A stretch of 64,000 nucleotides of DNA from Ammoniphilus oxalaticus (GTDB taxonomy: Bacteria; Bacillota; Bacilli; Aneurinibacillales; RAOX-1): contig NZ_MCHY01000013.1 in the NCBI RefSeq assembly GCF_003609605.1, positions 1 through 64,000 of the forward strand. The letters are read 5' to 3'. Within the stretch, counting starts at the first letter, position 1, and every line of letters begins with the position of its first letter. Positions 32,084 to 40,908 of this stretch are shown in pieces. Position numbers and translations under genes: made by a program. The notes under the pieces are model-generated. The model was not told the DNA's origin. It did no database searches and saw only the letters and a program-made list of their open reading frames with translations.

Positions 32084-32782
32084 TTGTTTGGTGATCGTTT
32101 AAAAAACCTAAGAAAAGAAAAGAAATTACGCCAAGAAGATGTAGCTAACAAAATTGGAACCGCCAGAACTACATACGCAATGTATGAGCAAGGCAAGCGC
32201 GAACCTGATAATGAAACCCTCCTGAGACTTTCTGATTTCTTTGGTGTAAGTGTCGACTTCCTGCTAACCGGGGAAATGAAAGGACAATTAATGATTGACT
32301 TTAATAAAGAGGATGTAACTTCTTTTATTGAAGATCCGGCACACGTAAAGTTTTCTAATCGTTTCAGAAAACTCGCCGAGGATCACAACATGGATCCATC
32401 TAAATTAGCAATAGAATTTGGAGTATCTGATGAAAACATTCGTGATCTTATGAATTATAGATCGCTTCCTAGCAATGGATACTTAGAGGAAATTTCGAAG
32501 TTCTTTAACGTATCAACTGACTACCTTCTAGGACGGACTGATGATCCTCGGGGAGTACACTCAACAAACAAAGTCACCGTTGCTGGTCAAGAAATCAACC
32601 TATCTTTAGATGAATTGAAACTATTTGAAGAGTTGAGGAAGCACCCCGTCCTCTTCCACGACTTGGCTACGAATCCAGAAGCAAAAGTAAAAGAACTTAT
32701 CAAGCTCTATAAGATGAAGAAGATATTATTGGATGAAGACGATGAGGAATTTGGGGAAGGGTTTGGGGAGTTGGAAGATTAG
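32084..32782 (+). CDS. CI-like repressor with two HTH domains
   Basis: 232 residues. I use the TTG at 32084 because GGAGGTGAT sits just before it; the upstream ATG overlaps that site. N-terminal HTH (RKEKKLRQEDVANKIGTARTTYAMYEQGKREPD), second HTH-like segment about residue 100 (SKLAIEFGVSDENIRDLMNY), and an acidic C-terminus. No LexA-type Ser/Lys protease motif was seen, so inactivation probably needs another protein such as the ImmA-like gene downstream. Confidence 0.85.
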   Translation: MFGDRLKNLRKEKKLRQEDVANKIGTARTTYAMYEQGKREPDNETLLRLSDFFGVSVDFLLTGEMKGQLMIDFNKEDVTSFIEDPAHVKFSNRFRKLAEDHNMDPSKLAIEFGVSDENIRDLMNYRSLPSNGYLEEISKFFNVSTDYLLGRTDDPRGVHSTNKVTVAGQEINLSLDELKLFEELRKHPVLFHDLATNPEAKVKELIKLYKMKKILLDEDDEEFGEGFGELED

Positions 32783-32802
32783 ATAAAAGTTGAGGTGAGG
32801 AA

Positions 32803-33690
32803 GTGAGAAAAAGTTACGGAAATGAAGAACTCGAAGAAGGTTTTCGAATCTTCTTTAAACCGTATTTAGAGGGGTATAGAGAGCGTGTAAATACTCTTTA
32901 TCCAGATGAACACGCCGACAGCGACATTTTCACTTATATGAAACCAGTACATCTTCACGTGCTGCTGCATGATAGCGACACACACCTTCTATTTGCAAGG
33001 GATGAAGAGGATGGATTAACGTTCATTGATTGTATGGCTATTGATGAAGATGAATTCGATCATATTTCAAGCAGCTCGGATAAATTGATGAATAAATTTG
33101 TTTATTCCGTATCCGGATTGAACGATTATTTAACCGTTTTTCATTTTAGTAGGTTGGGGGAATATGCAGGCATTTCCTTTTCAGAGTCTAACAGAGGCAC
33201 TTTAGTAGGTTCCGCAAGGAAATGGGGAGTCGAAAAGGCTGATGATCACTATTCCGCATATAAATTTAGTAAAGCACTAGAAAGAGCCATCTCCCCTTCG
33301 ATCGAACTTGCAACCATTAATACAGATGAAGTACTTGAACGTGTGCAAGACCCTTCATTTCAATATGAATTTGGCGAATCCGCTAAAGCTTATAATGCAG
33401 GATTATATTTAGCTGCCGCTTCAACCGCTGGTATTGCTTTGGAAAATATACTAAGACTGATAATTACTAAAGTGTTCGGGCGGGATAAGCTTCCAAGTAA
33501 GTCATATATTATAGATTCTCTTCTTGTTTTAGATAGGAAAAAGGTGTTGCCCGGAAGATTGCGGAATGAAGTTTGGGCACAAAACGGCATTCGGAATAGC
33601 AATGCGCACACTAATGAAGATCCGGTGAAAAAAGAAACAGTTGAAACGTTATATAGACTCATCAACGAGTTGTCATTCTTTATTACTTAA
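32803..33690 (+). CDS. HEPN-type protein in the lysogeny region, candidate defence gene
   Basis: 295 residues, GTG start after GAGGTGAGG. The N-terminal 170 residues match nothing I recognise. The C-terminal 110 residues are helical and resemble HEPN/DUF4145-like domains (AYNAGLYLAAASTAGIALEN, then IRNSNAHTNED with the R-x4-H pattern of HEPN ribonucleases, Arg about 264, His about 269). It is downstream of the repressor, so it should be made in the lysogen. An RNase-type abortive-infection role is inferred. Confidence 0.65.
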   Translation: MRKSYGNEELEEGFRIFFKPYLEGYRERVNTLYPDEHADSDIFTYMKPVHLHVLLHDSDTHLLFARDEEDGLTFIDCMAIDEDEFDHISSSSDKLMNKFVYSVSGLNDYLTVFHFSRLGEYAGISFSESNRGTLVGSARKWGVEKADDHYSAYKFSKALERAISPSIELATINTDEVLERVQDPSFQYEFGESAKAYNAGLYLAAASTAGIALENILRLIITKVFGRDKLPSKSYIIDSLLVLDRKKVLPGRLRNEVWAQNGIRNSNAHTNEDPVKKETVETLYRLINELSFFIT

Positions 33691-33840
33691 TTTTTCTTTG
33701 GCCTTTTTAAATTGACCTAATAATATACCGGCTTCTTCAATGCCCCATTCATGAAAATCTGATTCCAATGCAGAAATAATTGTTTCGATTTCATCAAATG
33801 TTAATGCGACGAGCGACACTTGCGTTTCAATAACTTTCAT
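33673..33840 (-). CDS. small antisense-oriented gene within lysogeny region
   Basis: 55 residues on the minus strand, ribosome site GGTGGAG. Starts MKVIETQVSLVALTFDEIET and ends in a basic helix. It overlaps the end of the HEPN gene by 18 bases and faces away from the ImmA gene. Good codon use and a clear ribosome site support it; role unknown. Confidence 0.6.
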   Translation of the reverse strand: MKVIETQVSLVALTFDEIETIISALESDFHEWGIEEAGILLGQFKKAKEKLSNKE

Positions 33841-33891
33841 ATTATCTCCACCCTTCTTAACTTGATTGTACTATACAAAGGCAGTGGTTTC

Positions 33892-34476
33892 ATGCGACTT
33901 AAACAACAAATACATACCGACTACTGGGAAGAACGCGCCAACAAAGTACTCTCCCACTTCAACTATAACTTCCCAGATGAAATCGATATGTACGACATCT
34001 GTTGGCGTTACGGCATTCGGATCATGCCTCTTGATTACCCATTTCTAGATCAATATGTTCAACTGGAATCAATTGAGAACTTAGATGCCTTTTCCATTCC
34101 AAAAGAAAAAGGACGACGAGGGATAATATTTATTAGAGAAGATCTAAATTCGATTGAAAAGAAACTATTGCTTGCAGAAGAATTTTGTCACATCTATTCG
34201 CACCACACATCACAATTAAACTTAGACAAGCATGGTGTTGCAAAAATAGAAAACCAAGCAAAGAGGATGTCCGCTTACTTATTAATGCCTAGTAAATTTA
34301 TCGAAACTATTTATGATGCCGCGGTCGATGAAGCTGTTCTAATCACGGATATTGCGGATTACTTCCTCGTAACAGAGGAATTCGCTCACTATCGAATGGA
34401 ACTGATATTTAACCGCAGAGTAGATGGCTTCTCTTTCTTAAAAGGGAATATTGGGACCATTCAGTGGTTTGAGTAA
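33892..34476 (+). CDS. ImmA/IrrE-like protein with altered zinc motif
   Basis: 194 residues from the ATG at 33892 (MRLKQQIHTDYWEERANKVL). The fold region fits ImmA/IrrE proteases that cleave phage repressors (RGIIFIREDLNSIEKKLLLAEEFCHIYSHH). The zinc motif usually reads HExxH; here the first His is Glu (EEFCH). Either the zinc is bound differently, using the following His residues, or peptidase activity is lost. Ribosome site is weak (AAAGG). Confidence 0.8.
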   Translation: MRLKQQIHTDYWEERANKVLSHFNYNFPDEIDMYDICWRYGIRIMPLDYPFLDQYVQLESIENLDAFSIPKEKGRRGIIFIREDLNSIEKKLLLAEEFCHIYSHHTSQLNLDKHGVAKIENQAKRMSAYLLMPSKFIETIYDAAVDEAVLITDIADYFLVTEEFAHYRMELIFNRRVDGFSFLKGNIGTIQWFE

Positions 34477-34528
34477 GCAATTTTTGTTCAGAGAAGTTTC
34501 ACGTGAAGGAACAAACAGGTTGAAGCCC

Positions 34529-34557
34529 TTGATCAGGCTATACGATCTCTTCATAAT
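34529..34557 (+). promoter_or_regulatory. promoter of DUF6978-DUF1828 gene pair
   Basis: TTGATC, 17-base spacer, CATAAT, about 40 bases before the first gene, so the pair is transcribed on its own rather than only from the repressor promoter. Confidence 0.6.
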
Positions 34558-34596
34558 TGAAGTATATATGAATATAAATTAGGGGAGAAGTCTATC

Positions 34597-35064
34597 ATGT
34601 TAACAGATAAAGAAGCAAAACAACTCTTCGAAGCAATAAAGGATTTAGTAGAAAACAAACCAATTGACTTTCCCCAATTAGGTGATTCGATACAACTGGA
34701 TGTTGTAAGCACTTTTGATAACGACAGGTTTATTATAGACATACAACGAAAAGGGCAAATTAACATAAAAAAATGTACTTACCAAACAAGGTATCAAAGG
34801 GTTGTTCCTTTATTTAGAATTGACATCGAAGGTCCGCCACATCAAAATCCAGATCTTGAGATAATCCCTTGTCCACATATCCATGTATACCGTGAGGGGT
34901 TTGGGGATAAATGGGCCTATCCTTTGGACGAATATATCGATACAGAAGCAAGTGATTTGGGTAGGGTGCTCTTTGATTTTTTGAAGTATAATAATATTAG
35001 AAACATACCTCAAATTCGGTATCAGGGAAGTGATTTGTTTAATGGATCTTCAGGGGAAACTTAA
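34597..35064 (+). CDS. DUF6978 family protein
   Basis: 155 residues, ATG after GGGGAGAAG. Conserved-looking segments RFIIDIQRKGQINIKKCTYQ and PHIHVYREGFGDKWAYPL match the DUF6978 family as I know it. It overlaps the DUF1828/DUF1829 gene by 23 bases. Pairs of this kind are found in phages and mobile elements; a defence or toxin-antitoxin-like role is possible but not established. Confidence 0.75.
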   Translation: MLTDKEAKQLFEAIKDLVENKPIDFPQLGDSIQLDVVSTFDNDRFIIDIQRKGQINIKKCTYQTRYQRVVPLFRIDIEGPPHQNPDLEIIPCPHIHVYREGFGDKWAYPLDEYIDTEASDLGRVLFDFLKYNNIRNIPQIRYQGSDLFNGSSGET

Positions 35065-35809
35065 AAGTTCATATTTGGACTGGTTAAATGAAAGAATTTC
35101 ATTGCGAAGTATAAACGGAGCCATTGAAATTACCTCTCCTATGTTGGATCGGCATAATGACTTCCTTCAGATTTATGTCGTGCCCGATGGAGATGCATTC
35201 AGGCTCACTGATGATGGATATATAATTAATGATCTTCTTATGTCCGGTTGTGAAGTTGACTCAACTCCGAGAAGAAAAGAGATTTTTCAGTTATTGTTGA
35301 ATGGTTATGGAGTCCAAAGATCTGACAGGGACGAGCTTTTTATAAAAGCTGACATTGGTGACTTCCCGCAAAAGAAACACTTGCTCCTCCAGGCGATGCT
35401 ATCAGTAAATGATATGTTTATGGTAGCAAGACCACATGTACAAAGCATTTTCTTAGAAGATGTGGAAAACTTTTTATTAGATAATGATATTCGTTTTTTC
35501 GAAAACATCAACTTTAGTGGAAGAAGTGGCTATAGTCACACGTTCGACTTTGGAATACCAAAATCAAAAGCTAGTTCAGAAAGGCTCATAAAAACAATTA
35601 ACCATCCCACAAGGGATGCTTCACAAGCCCTGTTGTGGGCGTGGAGTGATACGAAAGAGGCTAGAAAAGGCGATCCAACCCTTTATGCTTTTTTAAACAA
35701 TTCAGATTCAACTATAAAAAACGACGTCATTGATGCTTTATCAAGATATGATGTTAAAACCGTGCTTTGGACTGAAAGAGATAAATACATCAGTGAATTG
35801 ACCGCTTAA
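35042..35809 (+). CDS. DUF1828/DUF1829 protein
   Basis: 255 residues from the ATG at 35042. N-terminal DUF1828 (NGAIEITSPMLDRHNDFLQI, GDAFRLTDDGYIINDL) and C-terminal DUF1829 (NFSGRSGYSHTFDFGIPKSK, ASQALLWAWSDTKEARKG). The C-terminal region has a nuclease-like alternation of strands and charged residues, but no catalytic motif is certain. Coupled to the gene before it. Confidence 0.8.
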   Translation: MDLQGKLKSSYLDWLNERISLRSINGAIEITSPMLDRHNDFLQIYVVPDGDAFRLTDDGYIINDLLMSGCEVDSTPRRKEIFQLLLNGYGVQRSDRDELFIKADIGDFPQKKHLLLQAMLSVNDMFMVARPHVQSIFLEDVENFLLDNDIRFFENINFSGRSGYSHTFDFGIPKSKASSERLIKTINHPTRDASQALLWAWSDTKEARKGDPTLYAFLNNSDSTIKNDVIDALSRYDVKTVLWTERDKYISELTA

Positions 35810-35875
35810 AACGGATAATTGATACTGGTGTATTTTTATTTTTCCCTAACGGTATGATCATAAGGAGGTTATCGC

Positions 35876-37444
35876 ATGCAACGCCCCACTAACTTAGACG
35901 TTTTTATCTATTTGAGGAAGAGTCGTAAGGATATAGAAGAAGAACGTAAGGCAATTGAAAATAATACTCACTTTGACACGCTGGATAAACACAGAAATGA
36001 GTTGCTGGAACTCGTTAAGCGCGAGAAGCATCATGTTGTGGACATTTTTTCCGAGGTCGTATCCGGTGAATATCTGTCCGAGAGAGATGTTGCACAAGAG
36101 ATGTTGAGGCAAGTTGAGGAAGGATCTGTTGACGGGGTCGTTGTCATGGATCTGGATCGACTAGGCCGCGGTGACATGATCGATGCAGGGACCATTTTTC
36201 GCTCCTTTAAGTATTCCGAGACGCTGATCATCACGCCCCACGAAGTCATCAATTGTAACTCTGAGGGCGCAGAGCTGTTGTTTGGGATCAAGTCCATTAT
36301 AGCCCGTGAAGAATTAAAGCAGATCAACAAGAGGCTACAGGGCGGTCGTAGAAGGTCGGCAAGGGATGGCAGATCGATCACCCGCAGGCCGCCATATGGA
36401 TACGACAGGGATGAGGATTTAAAGCTGATCCCCAACCCAGATCAGGCATCGGTTATTAAAAAGATTTTTGAGTTGATATCTAATGGACAAGGACGACAAG
36501 CTGTAGTAAAGCAGTTGGACTCGCTAGGCTATAAGCCGCCAGAGGGCGATCTTTGGGAGCAATCCACTATTAGTTATATTATCAAAAATGAAGTGTACCT
36601 GGGGCACATCGTATGGGGCAAGCGACGAAATATAAAAAGGAATGGCAAGTATATTTCGAGGGCCGTTCCACCAGATCAATGGACACGCCATGACAACGCC
36701 CATGAGCCCATTATATCGCAGGAACTGTTTGACCAAGCGAATCTTGCTCTAAGTAGTCGCTGGAGACCCCCAACACGAGATGGGACTACGCTTACCAATC
36801 CTTTAGCTGGTATTGTGAAGTGTGGCGTATGTGATCGTGCCATGTACTATCTACCAAAAAAGGATCGTCCGAACCCCCAATTTCGATGCATCAACTCTCG
36901 ATGCCAAGGCATACAGAAAGGCGCCATGTTTTATTTGGTAGAAGAAAGATTGATAGAGTCACTTAGACATGTCGTAAACGAATTTGCGACCAACCAAAAA
37001 ATGATTGCATCCGCTTCACCGGACAACAAAAGCAACCCAGAAGAAATTATCGGGCGGAAGAAAAAGCAAATAGAGAAACTGGAGAGTGAAATAGAAGAGT
37101 TAAATCAGATGCGACAGACTGCCTATGAAATGTTGGAACGAAAAATATACACCGAGGAAATCTTTCTTGAGCGCCAGAAGGCAAATTCAGAAAAGATGAA
37201 AGATGTTGAAAAATCCATTGCGGAGCTTCAGGATGAAATTGAACTGGAAGAACATCGGATGAAACACCAAAAGACGATCATCCCAAAAATCCGAGCTGTT
37301 TTAGAAACATATAATAAACTCGATGATCCAGAGAAAAAAAATAACCTTCTCAAGTCGGTCGTTGAGAAGGCGCACTTCATCAGAAAAAAGGAATGGACCA
37401 AAAGGGACCATTTTGAATTAGAAGTTTTTCCAAGGCTGCCCTGA
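35876..37444 (+). CDS. large serine recombinase (prophage integrase)
   Basis: 522 residues, ATG after AAGGAGG. N-terminal resolvase domain with catalytic Ser in YLRKSRKD and VVVMDLDRLGRGD; recombinase domain (RRPPYGYDRDEDLKLIPNPDQ); zinc-ribbon domain (CGVCDRAMYY...CINSRCQG); long coiled coil about 385-475. It both integrates and, with a partner factor, excises the prophage. It ends 30 bases before the truncated yhbH, so this is the attachment-site side. Confidence 0.95.
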   Translation: MQRPTNLDVFIYLRKSRKDIEEERKAIENNTHFDTLDKHRNELLELVKREKHHVVDIFSEVVSGEYLSERDVAQEMLRQVEEGSVDGVVVMDLDRLGRGDMIDAGTIFRSFKYSETLIITPHEVINCNSEGAELLFGIKSIIAREELKQINKRLQGGRRRSARDGRSITRRPPYGYDRDEDLKLIPNPDQASVIKKIFELISNGQGRQAVVKQLDSLGYKPPEGDLWEQSTISYIIKNEVYLGHIVWGKRRNIKRNGKYISRAVPPDQWTRHDNAHEPIISQELFDQANLALSSRWRPPTRDGTTLTNPLAGIVKCGVCDRAMYYLPKKDRPNPQFRCINSRCQGIQKGAMFYLVEERLIESLRHVVNEFATNQKMIASASPDNKSNPEEIIGRKKKQIEKLESEIEELNQMRQTAYEMLERKIYTEEIFLERQKANSEKMKDVEKSIAELQDEIELEEHRMKHQKTIIPKIRAVLETYNKLDDPEKKNNLLKSVVEKAHFIRKKEWTKRDHFELEVFPRLP

Positions 37445-37460
37445 TCGGCGGCCTTCTTTT
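37432..37460 (+). terminator. terminator at end of integrase gene
   Basis: AAGGCTGCC/GGCGGCCTT stem (one G-U pair) with 6-base loop, then CTTTTGG. The left arm overlaps the last codons. Confidence 0.7.
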
Positions 37461-37500
37461 GGTTATATGGTGGTTAACTATACTGATTTACCTCCCCGTA
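37455..37500. other. probable prophage-chromosome junction (attachment site)
   Basis: To the left is the integrase terminator, to the right the yhbH frame, which is conserved up to GYGEVNQYS and then stops. The recombination core should lie here; its exact bases cannot be defined without the other end. Confidence 0.65.
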
Positions 37501-38496
37501 CCCGAACATGTTCGAACGCTCCATTAATTCTTTTACTAATCGGGTGCAGCGTTCATTATCCGATGTCAGGTTATCGCCATCTGAAAAATGGAACGGGTAA
37601 ATATTGTATTGCGAAGGCGGATATCTCGTATCGATAATTTCCAACGCCTTCCGATAGGCGGATGAGCAGATCGTCCCTCCACTCTCGCCCCTTGAGAAGA
37701 AGTGCTCTTCTGTAACCTCTTTCGCTTCGGTATGATGGGCAATAAATACGATTTCAACCTTCTCATACTTGGTGCGTAAAAATCGGGTCATCCAAAAGAA
37801 AAAACTACGCGCGATATACTTCTCAAACACACCCATACTCCCACTGGTATCCATCATGGCAATGACTAAGGCGCTTGATTCAGGCTTGGTAATTTCATCC
37901 CATGTTTTAAAGCGAAGATCATCATTCGTAATATTCTCTAGCTTGGCCTTTCCTTCCATCGCGTTTCGTTTAATCGCTTCAAGGATCGTCCGTTTTTTGT
38001 CGATGTTCCCCATCAGACCCTTTTTGCGAATATCATTGAATTCGATATCGGTGACAACGATCTCTTGCTGTTCTTTTTGTTCTAGGTTAGGTAGCTCCAT
38101 TTCTGAAAAGAGCATCTCTTCCAACTCTTCTACAGAAATTTCCGCCTCATAATAGTCCTCGCCAGGTTGATCTCCCGCTTCTTTTCCTTTGCCGGGCGCT
38201 GGAGCGGGGGAACCATCGCGGGCGATCACATCGCCCACTTTGGATTCTCCGTCCCCCTGACCAACCTGCTTACTCTTATTATAGTTATAACGGAATCGAT
38301 ATTCGTCCAACGAACGGATAGGAATTTTCACTAGATCCCGACCATCTGATAAAATAATGCTTTCTTCGCTAACAAGGTCCGGCAAGTTTTGCTTGATTGC
38401 CTCTTTCACCTTTTCCTGGTGCCTGAGTTGATCCTGATAGCCTTTGCGATGAAGTGACCAGTCTTCTTTAGAAACGATGAACAATGGCTCTTTCAT
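37474..38496 (-). CDS. yhbH: YhbH (UPF0229) sporulation protein, C-terminus removed by prophage
   Basis: 340 residues, about 45-50 shorter than YhbH as I know it. VWA-like domain with MIDAS motif MMDTSGSMG about residue 213; N-terminal [26 protein letters not shown] is typical. The frame follows the family to [12 protein letters not shown] and then meets TAA exactly where the prophage begins. In B. subtilis, yhbH and prkA are sporulation genes (to my knowledge in the mother-cell sigma-E regulon). The missing 3' part is expected on the far side of the prophage. The truncated protein may be inactive unless the prophage excises. Confidence 0.88.
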   Translation of the reverse strand: MKEPLFIVSKEDWSLHRKGYQDQLRHQEKVKEAIKQNLPDLVSEESIILSDGRDLVKIPIRSLDEYRFRYNYNKSKQVGQGDGESKVGDVIARDGSPAPAPGKGKEAGDQPGEDYYEAEISVEELEEMLFSEMELPNLEQKEQQEIVVTDIEFNDIRKKGLMGNIDKKRTILEAIKRNAMEGKAKLENITNDDLRFKTWDEITKPESSALVIAMMDTSGSMGVFEKYIARSFFFWMTRFLRTKYEKVEIVFIAHHTEAKEVTEEHFFSRGESGGTICSSAYRKALEIIDTRYPPSQYNIYPFHFSDGDNLTSDNERCTRLVKELMERSNMFGYGEVNQYS

Positions 38497-38562
38497 CTTA
38501 TTCCTCCTCGCCTATCGGCTACATCCATTACACTTCGGCATAACGATAATACGATGATTGAT

Positions 38563-40461
38563 CTAGCGATTTAATAAGCTGCCAACATAGCGCAGAAGTT
38601 CATTCGCGCAATAAGGACAGTAGTTATAGTCATCGATCAGACGTTTTGTCACTTCATTTACTTTCCTCAGTTGACTTTCATCAGGTGTTTTTGATGAGGT
38701 CGTAATTTTTACGACATCTTTTAGATCCGCGAATAATTTCTTTTCAATCGCTTCTTTTAATCGTTCATGATTATTATATTCAAAGCGTCTCCCTTTGCGC
38801 GCAAAGTGCGAAATGCGAATCAGAATTTCTTCACGGAACGCTTTTTTTGCATTTTCAGAAATCCCAATTTGCTCCTCAATCGATCTCATTAACTTCTCAT
38901 CCGGATCGAGCTCTTCTCCCGTCACTGGGTCACGCATTCTCGTTCGATTGCAATAGGATTCAACGTTATCCAAGTAGTTATCCATTAACGTTTTTGCTGA
39001 CTCCTCGTAAGAATACACGAATGCTTTTTGCACTTCTTTTTTTGCTACTTCATCGTATTCCTTGCGGGCAACGGAAATAAAGTTCAAATAACGCTCTCTT
39101 TCTTCTTTTGTAATCGAAGCGTGTTGATCTAACCCTTCCTTAAGAGCCCTTAAAATGTCTAAAGCGTTAATGCATTCCGTATCGCGTCGGATTAACGCGC
39201 TAGAAATACGGTTAATAACATATCTGGGGTCAATTCCGGACATCCCTTCATCCAGATGCTCATTTCTTAACTCTTTAATATCGGCCTCTTTAAATCCTTC
39301 TACATTTTCTCCATCATACAACTTCATTTTCTTGAGTAGATCCATCCCTTGCTTCTTTGAATCTTTTAATCTCGTTAAGATGGAGAAGATCGCAGACGTC
39401 CTCAAGCCATGCGGCGCCACGTGCACATGGCCAAGATCACTTTGACTAATTAACTTCGCGTAAATCTTCTCTTCATCCGAAACTTTGAGATTATAAGGGA
39501 TTCTCATCACAATAATTCGCGATTGCAAGGCTTCGTTCTTTTTATTACTAATAAAATTGCGATATTCCGTTTCATTCGTATGAGCAACAATCAATTCATC
39601 CGCGGAAATAAGCGCAAACCGTCCGGCTTTAAAATTCCCTTCCTGTGTCAATGAAAGCAAGTTCCAAAGGAACTTCTCATCACACTTCAACATCTCCTGA
39701 AATTCCATTAGTCCGCGGTTGGCCTTATTTAACTCCCCATCGAAACGATATGCTCTCGGATCAGATTCAGATCCAAATTCAGCGATCGTGGAAAAGTCAA
39801 TGCTACCGGTCAGGTCGGCGATATCTTGCGATTTCGGATCAGATGGGCTAAACGTCCCAATCCCCACACGATCCTTCTCAGATAAAATGATACGCTCCAC
39901 GACGACATCCTCAATTCGACCGCCATACTCTGTCTCAACCATCATCCGTGTATACGGATTCAATTCACCTTCAATTTTGACGCCAAATCTTTCTTCAAAC
40001 TCAGGGCGCAAATCGTGCGGAACGAGCAACAACGGTTCTTGGTGCATCGGGCAACCTTTTATTGCAAACACAGCGCCTTGATCCGTCTTCGAATATTGCT
40101 CAAGACCCTTCTTTAACATACTCACAATTGTTGATTTCCCGCCACTGACAGGCCCCATCAACATCAAGACACGTTTTCTTACATCTAGCCTCATCGCCGC
40201 AGAGTGGAAATATTCTTCCACTAATTTTTCAACCGCTCGATCTAACCCAAAAATCTCTCGGGTGAAAAATTTGTACTCCTTCGTGCCGTCCTCATTTTGC
40301 TCGATGCCGGCGTCCTTAATCATGTTATATACTCTAGAATGGGCGGTTTGAGCAATCTGCGGAGTCTCTTTCACTAACTCAAGATATTGCGCAAACGTAC
40401 CCTCCCAGGCCAACTTCTTTTCATTCAAGCGATGCTCATTCAAGCGTCTAATAATATCCAT
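38563..40461 (-). CDS. prkA: PrkA, AAA+/kinase-like sporulation protein
   Basis: 632 residues from the ATG at 40461 (MDIIRRLNEHRLNEKK), after GGAGAGGAGG. Walker A MGPVSGGKST about residue 105; C-terminal PrkA domain (FGSESDPRAYRFDGELNKANRGLMEFQEMLK, NYCPYCANELLRYVGSLLNR). It forms the usual partner gene of yhbH (as yeaG-yeaH in E. coli), 66 bases upstream on the same strand. PrkA affects sporulation in B. subtilis; substrate unclear. Confidence 0.95.
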   Translation of the reverse strand: MDIIRRLNEHRLNEKKLAWEGTFAQYLELVKETPQIAQTAHSRVYNMIKDAGIEQNEDGTKEYKFFTREIFGLDRAVEKLVEEYFHSAAMRLDVRKRVLMLMGPVSGGKSTIVSMLKKGLEQYSKTDQGAVFAIKGCPMHQEPLLLVPHDLRPEFEERFGVKIEGELNPYTRMMVETEYGGRIEDVVVERIILSEKDRVGIGTFSPSDPKSQDIADLTGSIDFSTIAEFGSESDPRAYRFDGELNKANRGLMEFQEMLKCDEKFLWNLLSLTQEGNFKAGRFALISADELIVAHTNETEYRNFISNKKNEALQSRIIVMRIPYNLKVSDEEKIYAKLISQSDLGHVHVAPHGLRTSAIFSILTRLKDSKKQGMDLLKKMKLYDGENVEGFKEADIKELRNEHLDEGMSGIDPRYVINRISSALIRRDTECINALDILRALKEGLDQHASITKEERERYLNFISVARKEYDEVAKKEVQKAFVYSYEESAKTLMDNYLDNVESYCNRTRMRDPVTGEELDPDEKLMRSIEEQIGISENAKKAFREEILIRISHFARKGRRFEYNNHERLKEAIEKKLFADLKDVVKITTSSKTPDESQLRKVNEVTKRLIDDYNYCPYCANELLRYVGSLLNR

Positions 40462-40509
40462 GAGGGCCTCCTCTCCTTTTATCAGAAAAACCGACATTGG
40501 GGGATAAGT

Positions 40510-40590
40510 TTAGTAAGGTTTAAAGCCAAATTTACCTAATATATATTCGGCCATTTCCAGTGACATGCCACTAAACATAAAGTTAAACAT
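40510..40590 (-). CDS. possible 26-residue peptide upstream of prkA
   Basis: MFNFMFSGMSLEMAEYILGK then FGFKPY, a sensible peptide in the same direction as prkA, but with only a weak ribosome site. It could be a tiny sporulation peptide or chance. Confidence 0.3.
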   Translation of the reverse strand: MFNFMFSGMSLEMAEYILGKFGFKPY

Positions 40591-40759
40591 GAATGATTCC
40601 AGTACTTGACAGCCCTAGCAAAGCCCTATTTGCAATATTCTTATTCCTTTTTTGTTGTCCATTCGCTATAATGAGAGTTGAAATTTCAGGAAGTTTACGT
40701 ACTATTTTTAAGATTTTTGGAAATAAACATAGTAGCATTAAAAAGGAGGTGTAATGATA

Positions 40760-40852
40760 ATGGGTACATTCATTCCATTGTTTGTGCTTGCTAGCTTCTT
40801 GTTCTTCATCCTGACATCTGGCCATGATGAAGACAAGACATGGGGTTTATAA
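40760..40852 (+). CDS. tiny membrane peptide
   Basis: 30 residues (32 from the earlier ATG at 40754), behind AAAAGGAGGTG. One hydrophobic helix (FIPLFVLASFLFFILTS) and a charged tail (GHDEDKTWGL). A TATAAT lies about 80 bases upstream, and a terminator follows. Confidence 0.6.
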   Translation: MGTFIPLFVLASFLFFILTSGHDEDKTWGL

Positions 40853-40862
40853 TCCAATGTAT

Positions 40863-40905
40863 AAAAAAAACACCTTCCTTATGACAAAGAAGGTGTTTTT
40901 TATTT
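40863..40905. terminator. bidirectional terminator
   Basis: AAAAAACACCTTC/GAAGGTGTTTTTT with an 11-base loop and T-runs on both strands. Serves the tiny membrane peptide gene and metQ. Confidence 0.85.
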
Positions 40906-40908
40906 TTT

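Noticed and set aside
40583-40825. 80-codon minus-strand frame
   Set aside because: Covers the plus-strand tiny membrane peptide and an intergenic promoter region; Lys/Asn-rich nonsense and no ribosome site.
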